DNA of 14,923 nt from an uncultured Lachnospiraceae bacterium (GTDB lineage Bacteria; Bacillota; Clostridia; Lachnospirales; Lachnospiraceae), in NCBI GenBank assembly GCA_905236275.1, contig CAJOPI010000183.1, positions 1 to 14,923 of the forward strand, written 5' to 3'. The position numbers were made by a program, and so were the translations under genes. Shown in pieces: positions 6,882-13,265 of the stretch. Position 1 is the stretch's first letter. Every line of letters begins with the position of its first letter. Below the pieces are notes generated by a model. It made no database searches. It worked only from the letters and a program-made list of their open reading frames with translations, and was not told where the DNA came from.

Positions 6882-7865
6882 ATGAACGTTTCTCTGGCGT
6901 TTGACAACAATTATATCCAATATGCATATATTACGCTGATGTCACTTTTTATAAATAATTCTGATGCTGAAATCTCGGTTTTTATTTTACAGTATGATTT
7001 ATCCTCTGAGTCGAGAAGGATTCTCACAAAATTAGCGGAGGGCTATGGCAGCAGGGTGATTTTTCTTGATATTTACCCGGAAAAATTAAAGAGTCTCCCT
7101 GTTAATAAATGGCCGGTGCAGGTTTATTTTCGACTTCTATTAACTGAAATCTGCCCCGATGAGCTTGACAGAATTTTATATCTTGACTCGGATATCATAG
7201 TAAACGCATCCTTAAAGGAACTGTACCTGACGCAGTTCGAGGATAACGATCTGTGTGCGTGTTATGACCTTAATCTTCTTGCTACAACGGAAGAAATATT
7301 TTTATACCACAGACATCCGGCTCTGGCACCTTTGCTGAAGAACAAATGCTATATTAACTCCGGAATGCTTCTTTTCAATTTGGAAAAAATGAGAAAGAAA
7401 TATTCCCTTAACAGTTATATGGAAGCCTGTGTAAAGCTTGAAGGCAAAATATATGCGCCCGACCAGGACCTGATAAATTATGTTCATGCCGGCAGGATAA
7501 AGCCTTTAGACCCCTGTAAATATAACTATCCGGCATATATAGCCTTTATTGACGGGAAAAGGTCAAATAACGCTTCGGAAATACCGATAATGCATTTTGT
7601 ATGTGAAAAGCCCTGGCAGGGAGGTAATCATGCTCATTTTGAAACAGAGATGATCTGGTGGAAATATGCCTTGAAATCCCCCTATAAGGACAAGCTGCTT
7701 GAAAGATTTCTGAACGATGCCATCTCCGATCCGACCATAATGGAAAACCTTAATGGAACAGACGAAATAAAAAATGCGCTCGTAGCAGAAAACGCAAGAC
7801 TGAAAAAAGAGCTGAATACCGCCATAGAGCAGATGAAAAAGATGATTTCAATTTTTTCAAAGTGA
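6882..7865 (+). CDS. GT8 family glycosyltransferase, divergent paralogue
   Basis: A 327-residue GT8 enzyme. Blocks in order: MNVSLAFDNNYIQYAYITLM, ILYLDSDIIVNASLKELY with the DxD metal site at 102-104, CYINSGMLLFNLEKM (156-170), YAPDQDLINYVH (191-202) and IMHFVCEKPWQGGNH (236-250). The C-terminal tail (about 285-327, LVAENARLKKELNTAIEQMK) is charged and heptad-like. It aligns along its length with the minus-strand GT8 at 5817-6773, including the W-W-x-Y-A segment (IWWKYALKSPYKDKLLERF against LWWDYAKQTAYYHKLLEDF), so the pair arose by duplication, now inverted. The start is uncertain: ATG 6882 has a poor ribosome site; GTG 6867 has GAAAGG 10 bases upstream and would add five residues. A sigma-28-like promoter precedes it. 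Confidence 0.92.
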   Translation: MNVSLAFDNNYIQYAYITLMSLFINNSDAEISVFILQYDLSSESRRILTKLAEGYGSRVIFLDIYPEKLKSLPVNKWPVQVYFRLLLTEICPDELDRILYLDSDIIVNASLKELYLTQFEDNDLCACYDLNLLATTEEIFLYHRHPALAPLLKNKCYINSGMLLFNLEKMRKKYSLNSYMEACVKLEGKIYAPDQDLINYVHAGRIKPLDPCKYNYPAYIAFIDGKRSNNASEIPIMHFVCEKPWQGGNHAHFETEMIWWKYALKSPYKDKLLERFLNDAISDPTIMENLNGTDEIKNALVAENARLKKELNTAIEQMKKMISIFSK

Positions 7866-7873
7866 AGCAGGGG

Positions 7874-8716
7874 TTATTTCTGCCTGTCCTTTTTCATATC
7901 ATTTGCAATTTTGACAATTTCCAAAGCTCTTTCCGCGCCATAGCTGTCTATAATGTCTTTGTAGAAATTCAGCCTGAATACATCAACCTCACGTGGGTCA
8001 TGGACAGATTCAAGAACCTCTAAGTAGGTAAGAAATCCCATCGGGTTGTCGACAAACTTTTTGTCTGCGCTTGCAGTAAGTCCGTCATCCAGATATTCGC
8101 AAATATAGATTATTTCATTGAACCAGCGGAGCTTATAGCCGTCCCTTGCTATAGTTTCCCATATTACTGACTCTGTGAGAAAGTTTTCCCCTTCAAATTC
8201 GGGAAAGGGATATTTTTTCAATAGGCTTGTCTTGTATATTTCGGCCTTATCATCCAGCAGATTGTAGAGATGTCGCTGAAGATTGGTACAGTCCACATAG
8301 CTCCCTTCAAAGGAAGGATAACCTCCTATGGGATTCTCATTTTTGTCAGCTCTGAGGCCGCTTACACCCGCAAAAGCTTCGTTGTCGGCTATTCCGTTAA
8401 ACCAGAGCGATACTTTTTCAATGGCAGAGGGCAGAAGGTAATCATCACTGTCAACAATAAAGAAAGCATCGGAAGAAGCCATATTCACAGCTTTATTTAT
8501 TGCTCTGTGCTTTCCTCCGTTTTTTACTTCCTTATAAATTATGGGAAAGCCATTGTCTTCTGAAAGCCATTTTTTAAATAACTTATTCGTGTAATCTGTG
8601 CTGCCGTCGTTGATGACAATCCATTCAAAATCCTTAGATGACTGATTTTTAAGCGAATTATAGAGGGCTTCAAGACGATATGCCCTGTTGTAGGTGGGGG
8701 TAAAAACGGAAATCAT
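7874..8716 (-). CDS. GT2 family glycosyltransferase
   Basis: A 280-residue inverting GT-A enzyme of family 2. The N-terminus ISVFTPTYNR is the first strand of the family; NDGSTD (36-41) binds nucleotide, and DSDDYLLP (89-96) is the metal-binding DxD region. Later, NFLTESVIWETIARDGYKLRWF occupies the place of the catalytic-base region of this subfamily, followed by YICEYLDDGLTA. Length is typical of a single-domain GT2 with no membrane segment. ATG at 8714-8716 has AGGAAAGGA about 6 bases upstream; the extra 17 residues from 8767 lie in the upstream gene. It lies 25 bases downstream of the DUF4422 gene on the same strand, so the two are probably one transcript. It converges on the GT8 gene, with only 8 bases between stops. 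Confidence 0.92.
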   Translation of the reverse strand: MISVFTPTYNRAYRLEALYNSLKNQSSKDFEWIVINDGSTDYTNKLFKKWLSEDNGFPIIYKEVKNGGKHRAINKAVNMASSDAFFIVDSDDYLLPSAIEKVSLWFNGIADNEAFAGVSGLRADKNENPIGGYPSFEGSYVDCTNLQRHLYNLLDDKAEIYKTSLLKKYPFPEFEGENFLTESVIWETIARDGYKLRWFNEIIYICEYLDDGLTASADKKFVDNPMGFLTYLEVLESVHDPREVDVFRLNFYKDIIDSYGAERALEIVKIANDMKKDRQK

Positions 8717-8741
8717 GTGCTTCCTTTCCTGCTCAAAAAGA

Positions 8742-9893
8742 TTAAAATGTAACTCTGATTTCAGCATTGGGATTAGTGAGAAATTGTGTAGCGTTTGTTA
8801 CGGCTATTTCACTGAAATGAGTAAGCTCAAGGAAATCGGCGAAAACAGCCTGCGCTGCTTCGTCATTGACCCGAAGCCTTGTTTCTATAGCTTTTTCCAA
8901 AGCATTCCAGATAAATATCAGAGTATTGAGGTCTGCGCGCAGATTTGCCGGGAGGTATTCATGAAGGGTCTCGGCAAGTTCATCCTTTTCCATGTAAGCA
9001 GTGCCTAAAATTATGGAAAGCTTTTTTACAGCTTCGTTTCTTGCACAGCCCTGACTGATGCTGTACATTATTACGGCAGTAGCCTGTTTAATTTTGCGCT
9101 TTTTATAGAGCTCATTGCAGACTTCAAGTACGTTTTCAGGGTTGCTGTAATCGCAGGCTTCTTTTACAAGCCATTCCGTTGAGCCATATTGTTTTATTGC
9201 TGCCTCGATTATTTTCTTTCCTTCCCTTTCCATCTTCATAATGAAAAGATGGCTGAGCCTTTCGGCAATGAATCCTACATCTCTGTTCTGATAAATGTCG
9301 GTTTTCGAGGGACTACGCCTGTAAAATTCATCAAGAATCGGGAAAGCCCAATCGCAATATTCAATATAGAGGTCTTTGCGAAAAACATTTATGTTGCCGA
9401 CATGAATAAGTTCGGAATCAAAGACTTCATTATCGAATTCAAAATCCGCCGCATCTTTCTCTTCTAATATTTCCATAAAAAGCTTCCAATCGGAAGAATA
9501 GTGAAGCTTGCAGTAATTATCTTTAATTGACGCACCGAGATTGAACTTTTCGGACGTTATAATGTCAACTCCGTCTTCTATGTATTTCTCATATTCAAGG
9601 TCTGAAAGATTTAGTCTCCTACGATAATGGGAGATTCCTATGTAGGGGGTGTCGTCAGGGTGCCGGTATATCCAATACATGGCTGTGAGTTCACTATAAC
9701 GTTCATTTCTGTCAGAAATGCTTTCTTCGAATGCATCGTGGTCGTTTATCTCTGTGTTTCTTATTTCCGTTAGGGCTGCGCCTGCCTGAATAGGGATTTC
9801 ATATTTCGAAACCGGTATCTTTTCCGACAGGGGTTTGTCAGCATGACAGGATACAACATAAAGCTTTAAATTTTTTTTATTAATTGAATACAT
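8742..9893 (-). CDS. DUF4422 glycosyltransferase-like protein with helical C-terminal extension
   Basis: A 383-residue protein. Residues 10-230 fit DUF4422 (PF14393), found in capsule and exopolysaccharide loci and regarded as likely sugar transferases: LYVVSCHADKPL, NERYSELTAMYWIYRH, YIGISHYRRRL (84-94), FDSELIHVGNINVFRKDLY and RDVGFIAERLSHLFI (204-218). Residues 235-383 extend well past the usual domain and look all-helical (for example IKQATAVIMYSISQGCARNE and LRADLNTLIFIWNALEKAIE), perhaps a TPR-like or oligomerisation module. The ATG at 9891-9893 has GAAAGG about 11 bases before it. It heads a two-gene unit with the GT2 at 7874. Its upstream region runs directly into the hairpin-rich repeat at 9951. 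The function is inferred from family and context. Confidence 0.88.
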   Translation of the reverse strand: MYSINKKNLKLYVVSCHADKPLSEKIPVSKYEIPIQAGAALTEIRNTEINDHDAFEESISDRNERYSELTAMYWIYRHPDDTPYIGISHYRRRLNLSDLEYEKYIEDGVDIITSEKFNLGASIKDNYCKLHYSSDWKLFMEILEEKDAADFEFDNEVFDSELIHVGNINVFRKDLYIEYCDWAFPILDEFYRRSPSKTDIYQNRDVGFIAERLSHLFIMKMEREGKKIIEAAIKQYGSTEWLVKEACDYSNPENVLEVCNELYKKRKIKQATAVIMYSISQGCARNEAVKKLSIILGTAYMEKDELAETLHEYLPANLRADLNTLIFIWNALEKAIETRLRVNDEAAQAVFADFLELTHFSEIAVTNATQFLTNPNAEIRVTF

Positions 9894-9950
9894 TTTTATA
9901 TACTGCCTTTCAGTTTTTTATCCTGCGGTAAACGAGATGTTTATGATATC

Positions 9951-10148
9951 ATTATAACGATGTTAAGGTCAAAAGTGATGTCAGGGATTGTTCCGCACTT
10001 CGTGCTCACACAATCCCACCCAATATTCGTGTTTTCGTGGTGCTTCGCCCCACTCCACACTCATATTGGGGCGGGTCATAAAGCCATTCACCCACTGGCA
10101 AGCAAGCTTGCCATGGATGATGACTTTTGACCCTGACATCATTATAAC
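9951..10148. mobile_element. 198-bp element with 26-bp terminal inverted repeats and internal hairpins
   Basis: Bases 9951-9976 and 10123-10148 are inverted copies matching at 22 of 26 positions, with the core GGTCAAAAGT / ACTTTTGACC perfect. Between them lie three hairpins: GGGATTGT...ACAATCCC enclosing GCAC-TTC-GTGC (9983-10016); CCCAATAT...ATATTGGG enclosing a GTGG...CCAC stem (about 10018-10070); and GGCAAG-CAAG-CTTGCC (10097-10112). No reading frame of note exists inside. This is the main content of the 390-base gap 9894-10283. A solo copy of one end is at 14244-14274. It may be a non-autonomous mobile element or an intergenic palindromic repeat family; transcribed copies would be strongly folded. 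Whether other copies exist in the genome cannot be seen here. Confidence 0.7.
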
Positions 10149-10171
10149 ATTTACTTTTATCAGTTAAAAGC

Positions 10172-10199
10172 TAATTAAAATATGGATTTCGTCCGATAT
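10172..10199 (+). promoter_or_regulatory. Sigma-28-like promoter for GT2 gene
   Basis: TCCGATAT (10192-10199) with TAAT (10172-10175) 16 bases upstream resembles a flagellar sigma-28/sigma-D promoter. The 12-mer GTCCGATATAAA at 10191-10202 is identical to the one before fliD at 14334-14345. The -35 match is imperfect (3 of 4, spacer one base long). It would give a leader of about 75 bases for the gene at 10284. Confidence 0.5.
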
Positions 10200-10261
10200 A
10201 AATGTAATGAATATGTTCGGGCTTTTTACCGGAACTGATAACCACAGGGCACATTTCTGAT

Positions 10262-10279
10262 GCAGAGGAGGGCTTCTGC
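10262..10279 (+). promoter_or_regulatory. Hairpin holding the ribosome site in its loop, possible CsrA site
   Basis: GCAGA (10262-10266) pairs with TCTGC (10275-10279), leaving the loop GGAGGGCT, which contains the whole Shine-Dalgarno sequence of the GT2 gene. A GGA in a hairpin loop over a ribosome site is the usual shape of a CsrA target. The preferred A two bases before GGA is G here, so the match is partial. Folding would also shorten the effective distance from the SD to the ATG at 10284, which is otherwise 11 bases. Confidence 0.4.
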
Positions 10280-10283
10280 GCTT

Positions 10284-11321
10284 ATGAAGAAAATATCTGT
10301 AATTATTCCCTGCCACAATTCTTCTGAATGGGTAGGAGCGGCGTGGCAATCTTTGAAAAATCAGACAATGGAAATTGAAAGCATTGAGTGCATATTTGTT
10401 GATGATGCCTCGACAGATGAAGGAAAGACTTTGGATTGTCTTCGAGAGATAGAAGCGGAGGCACCGGAGAGTGTTATTGTGATAGAACTGTCGGAAAATC
10501 TTCGGCAGGGGGGAGCACGTAATGTCGGAATGCAATATATGACGGGAAAATATCTTCTCTTTCTCGACTCGGACGATATGTACAGACCGGAGGCGTTCGA
10601 GGAGCTATACGCACTTGCCGAAAAAAATGACGCGGATATTGTTCAGTTTTATGAAGAGGTTTTATGGAGAGATATTTTGGACAGTTCAATGCCTGAAAGA
10701 AAAGACGAAGGCGAAGAAATGCTTTGCGATATGAGAGAAAATCCTGATGCAAGGACAGTATTTCTTATCCATATGATGGGACCTTTTGGTTGTAAAAATA
10801 AGTTTTACAGAACTGAACTGATAAGGAAGGCGGGAGTTCGCTTTTCAGAAAAAAGGATATACGAAGAGCCGAGGTTTGTTTATCCTCTTTATCTTTATGC
10901 GGAGAGGGTTTTGATCACACCATATAAATATTATATATGGAGACGGCATTCGGAGTCCACTATGGGTTCTGAGCTTGGAGGACGGCTGCTTGACCACCCG
11001 GAGGTTCAGCTGGAGCTGTTTGAAGACCTGGAAAGCAGACAAGAACTCTATGAGGAGTATAAGAGAGAAATTGACTTCCACTTCTTTTATTCCTACTATT
11101 TAGAAACGCTTCGCTTTTATATCTGTAATAACGGAAGACTTTCTGTTGATTACTTTAGAAATATGCAGAGGCTGCTGACAGAGAAAATCGGAAATATAAA
11201 GGACAATCCCTGTTTTCAGCTGATGAGTGACAGACCTCATCTCCTGGCGGTTTCAGATACGGTTGATATGCATTTTGACAGAGAGGAGGAACTGAAGCTT
11301 CATTTGAAGACAGTGTTCTGA
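10284..11321 (+). CDS. GT2 family glycosyltransferase
   Basis: A 345-residue family 2 glycosyltransferase. It begins MKKISVIIPCHNSSEWVGAA; VDDAST (39-44) is the nucleotide loop, RQGGARNVGM (74-83) the conserved block after it, and LFLDSDDMYRPEAF (92-105) the DxD metal site. Later come GPFGCKNKFYRTELIRKAGV and RIYEEPRFVYPLYLYAERV, where the E-E pair is placed like the catalytic base region, then YKYYIWRRHSES. The last 110 residues are a less conserved helical region without membrane segments. ATG 10284 is used because the family strand starts there and GGAGGG lies upstream; the ATG at 10260 precedes that ribosome site. It is read toward fliW with a 134-base gap that has its own promoter. It is probably cytoplasmic, acting on the same glycan as its neighbours. 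Confidence 0.93.
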   Translation: MKKISVIIPCHNSSEWVGAAWQSLKNQTMEIESIECIFVDDASTDEGKTLDCLREIEAEAPESVIVIELSENLRQGGARNVGMQYMTGKYLLFLDSDDMYRPEAFEELYALAEKNDADIVQFYEEVLWRDILDSSMPERKDEGEEMLCDMRENPDARTVFLIHMMGPFGCKNKFYRTELIRKAGVRFSEKRIYEEPRFVYPLYLYAERVLITPYKYYIWRRHSESTMGSELGGRLLDHPEVQLELFEDLESRQELYEEYKREIDFHFFYSYYLETLRFYICNNGRLSVDYFRNMQRLLTEKIGNIKDNPCFQLMSDRPHLLAVSDTVDMHFDREEELKLHLKTVF

Positions 11322-11323
11322 TA

Positions 11324-11348
11324 TGGTAAAAAATGTTTGGTAAAAAAT
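11324..11348 (+). repeat. Short direct repeat TGGTAAAAAAT
   Basis: The 11-mer TGGTAAAAAAT occurs at 11324-11334 and again at 11338-11348, just after the GT2 stop. It could be a slippage duplication. No hairpin with a T-run is present, so I see no intrinsic terminator for the GT2 gene. Confidence 0.5.
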
Positions 11349-11378
11349 ACAATAATTACAGCTGAAATTAAGTGCGCA

Positions 11379-11408
11379 TTGGCAAAAATCACGAATATAA
11401 TGTATAAT
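11379..11408 (+). promoter_or_regulatory. Sigma-A-type promoter of fliW-csrA
   Basis: TTGGCA (11379-11384), an 18-base spacer and TATAAT (11403-11408) form a good vegetative promoter 48 bases before the fliW ATG. An overlapping TATAAT at 11396-11401 has a poorly spaced -35. Housekeeping expression here contrasts with the sigma-28-like elements before the GT8, GT2 and fliD genes. Confidence 0.6.
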
Positions 11409-11455
11409 GGATAGTGTATTTGGGACAAAGTGAATCAAATCGAGGAGGTAAAAAG

Positions 11456-11929
11456 ATGAAACTTTTAACGAGAAATTTTGGAGAAATAGAAGTAGATGAC
11501 TCTAAAATAATTACTTTTCCCAAGGGGATTGTCGGTTTTCCTGATCTTATCAGCTTCACGCTTATTTACGACAGCGAAAAGGAGAACAATTCCATTAAAT
11601 GGCTCCAGTCTCTTGATGAGCCGGAATTTGCCATGCCGGTAATTGATCCGCTGCTTGTCTCAAACGATTATAATCCTGAGATTGATGATGATAAGCTTTC
11701 GGTCATAGGAGAATGGGACAGTAATGATATTCTCGTGCTGGTCACGATCACAGTTCCGCATGAGATTGAAAAAATGACCGTAAATCTTAAGGGTCCCTTT
11801 GTCATCAATGCGACAACAAGGAAGGCAGTACAGACCATCCTGGAAGAAGATAAGTATGAAGTCAGATTTCCTATTTATGAGATACTGAAAAAAATAAAGG
11901 AAGAGTCAAAAAAATCAGGGGAGGTGTGA
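11456..11929 (+). CDS. fliW: Flagellar assembly factor FliW
   Basis: A 157-residue FliW protein. Family blocks are clear: KLLTRNFGEIEVD, IITFPKGIVGFPDLISFTLI, IKWLQSLDEPEFAMPVIDPL, NDILVLVTITVP and NLKGPFVINATTRKAVQTIL, ending in KYEVRFPI plus a short charged tail. In Bacillus subtilis FliW binds either flagellin or CsrA: while flagellin is in excess FliW is held by it, and once flagellin is exported FliW sequesters CsrA and frees flagellin mRNA for translation. The start at 11456 has GAGGAGG 7 bases upstream; the longer frame from 11414 uses a non-ATG start. It is 6 bases from csrA, so the two are translated from one message. Its place within a glycan gene cluster is typical of clostridial flagellar loci, where modification genes sit between flagellar operons. 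Confidence 0.97.
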   Translation: MKLLTRNFGEIEVDDSKIITFPKGIVGFPDLISFTLIYDSEKENNSIKWLQSLDEPEFAMPVIDPLLVSNDYNPEIDDDKLSVIGEWDSNDILVLVTITVPHEIEKMTVNLKGPFVINATTRKAVQTILEEDKYEVRFPIYEILKKIKEESKKSGEV

Positions 11930-11935
11930 TAGGAA

Positions 11936-12151
11936 ATGCTTACATTATCGAGGAGAAAGAATGAAGCAATCGTTGTAGATAACAATATTGAGATCACTGT
12001 CCTTGAGATAAGGGGAGATCAGGTAAAAATCGGTATATCTGCGCCGAGAGATGTTGCCATCTATCGTAAAGAAGTCTATAAGCAGATAGAGGAAGAAAAC
12101 AGGAAATCCGTTGACAAGGATACGATGAATAAACTTAATGAACTGATATAA
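11936..12151 (+). CDS. csrA: Carbon storage/translational regulator CsrA
   Basis: A 71-residue CsrA. It starts MLTLSRRKNEAIVV, has the RNA-contact residues L4 and R6-R7 in the first strand and PRDVAIYR with R44 in the last strand, and a C-terminal helix YKQIEEENRKSVDKDTMNKL longer than in E. coli, as in other Firmicute flagellar loci. N55 is present; that position was reported to matter for FliW binding in B. subtilis. CsrA dimers bind GGA motifs in hairpin loops near ribosome sites and normally block translation. GGAGG lies 11 bases before the ATG, inside the end of fliW. Two candidate target hairpins are in this window: a strong one before fliD (14362-14381) and a weaker one before the GT2 gene (10262-10279). 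Confidence 0.98.
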   Translation: MLTLSRRKNEAIVVDNNIEITVLEIRGDQVKIGISAPRDVAIYRKEVYKQIEEENRKSVDKDTMNKLNELI

Positions 12152-12155
12152 AAAA

Positions 12156-12177
12156 GGCGGCATGGGTACATGTCGCC
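12156..12177. terminator. Hairpin after csrA, T-run only on the minus strand
   Basis: GGCGGCATG (12156-12164) pairs with CATGTCGCC (12169-12177) through 9 pairs including one G-T, with a GGTA tetraloop. It starts 4 bases after the csrA stop. On the plus strand no T-run follows (TATATGTC), so termination would be weak and read-through into the LicD gene likely. On the minus strand a T6 run follows, but no gene converges here. It may act as an RNA 3'-end stabiliser or partial terminator. Confidence 0.45.
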
Positions 12178-12217
12178 TATATGTCTATATCAGGAGGTGT
12201 AACAGAGGGGGATGGTA

Positions 12218-13252
12218 ATGGCGGTTTTTTTTAGATTCGAAGAGTCTTTTTTTCAGGAGGAAAAGAGAGCCGGCTTTGAGATATCTTCCCTTATGAAGAG
12301 GTGCTGGGCGGCGGGTATGCAGTCCTTGTCTGACATGTCGAAGGTATGCGAGAGGCATGGGATAGAATGGTTTGCTTTTTGCGGCACTCTTCTGGGAAGC
12401 GTCCGTCATCATGGATTCATCCCGTGGGATGATGATGTTGACGTTGCAATGAAAAGATCCGACTACATGAAATTTCTACAATACGCGCCAAAGGAAATGC
12501 CTTCTTTTTACACTATAGAGACCTATGATGAATATGACTGGAATGAGCAGCAGGATTATGTGTCTGACTATGATGGTATAACAAGGATAAATACAACGAG
12601 GCTTCCTGATTTCAATCCCGAACACCTTGAATATTTTCATGGCTTTCCTTATCCTGCGGGAATCGACCTTTACCCGCTTGACTATATATCCGAGGACCCG
12701 ACGGAAGATGCATTGATGAAGGAACTGCACAGACTGCTGAACTATTTAAGACTCAGGATAAAGGAGCCTGTCTCGGCAGAGAGAAATCTTGAGTTTCTGA
12801 GATGGGAAAATTTCTCTGAGGAGGTCAGAACGGGCATTATAAATATTGAGGAGACGCTTGGACAGGAGATAGACAAGGCTGGGGATATTCTTCTGCAGCT
12901 GGATCTGATTTTAGACGCAGTCAGCTCCATGTTTTCAGGAAGCGGCAGCGAAAAGCTTGCATTTTTAAGACACTATATTTATGATGATTCGTCTTTTATT
13001 TTCGATAAGAAATGGTTTGAGGAAAGAGTAAGGCTTCCCTTTGAGTCAGGCATAATTTATGCACCGTCGGAGTTTGACAGGGTGCTTAAGTCAAATTATG
13101 GTGAGGACTACCTGAGACCTTCAACGGCAGGGGTTCATGAATATCCTTTCTATAAAAAGTGGGAATACAGGGTGAGGGAACATGTGAGGAAAAATCCCGA
13201 ATTGTCCGAAATCATGTCTCCCTATTATTATCCTGATATTGAAAGGTGCTAA
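12218..13252 (+). CDS. LicD family phosphotransferase
   Basis: A 344-residue LicD-type protein (PF04991, nucleotidyltransferase fold). The hallmark is at 56-76: GTLLGSVRHHGFIPWDDDVD, with the G-S turn and the D-D-x-D metal-binding triad. Later FPYPAGIDLYPLDYI and a C-terminal LKSNYGEDYLRPS are typical of the family. LicD enzymes move a phospho-substituent from a CDP-activated donor to a surface sugar: phosphocholine in Haemophilus and pneumococcus; related eukaryotic proteins use ribitol phosphate. The donor here is unknown. GAGGGGG at 12205-12211 is 6-7 bases before ATG 12218, so I chose it; ATG 12212, two codons earlier, abuts that run and is 14 bases from GGAGG. It lies 13 bases before the DUF6492 gene, with the same direction as csrA and fliD. 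This suggests phospho-modification of a flagellar or surface glycan. Confidence 0.93.
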   Translation: MAVFFRFEESFFQEEKRAGFEISSLMKRCWAAGMQSLSDMSKVCERHGIEWFAFCGTLLGSVRHHGFIPWDDDVDVAMKRSDYMKFLQYAPKEMPSFYTIETYDEYDWNEQQDYVSDYDGITRINTTRLPDFNPEHLEYFHGFPYPAGIDLYPLDYISEDPTEDALMKELHRLLNYLRLRIKEPVSAERNLEFLRWENFSEEVRTGIINIEETLGQEIDKAGDILLQLDLILDAVSSMFSGSGSEKLAFLRHYIYDDSSFIFDKKWFEERVRLPFESGIIYAPSEFDRVLKSNYGEDYLRPSTAGVHEYPFYKKWEYRVREHVRKNPELSEIMSPYYYPDIERC

Positions 13253-13265
13253 GCGAGGTTTTTGC

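Noticed and set aside
6774..6920. N-terminal extension of the minus-strand GT8, with a hydrophobic stretch resembling a membrane segment
   Set aside because: It overlaps the start of the divergent GT8 gene, the family begins at MNIITALN, and AAGGAAGG is correctly placed for ATG 6773.
9951..9970. TTGACC...TATAAT inside the repeat ends as a promoter
   Set aside because: The spacing is 10 bases at both ends, too short for a sigma-A promoter; the pattern is part of the terminal inverted repeat.
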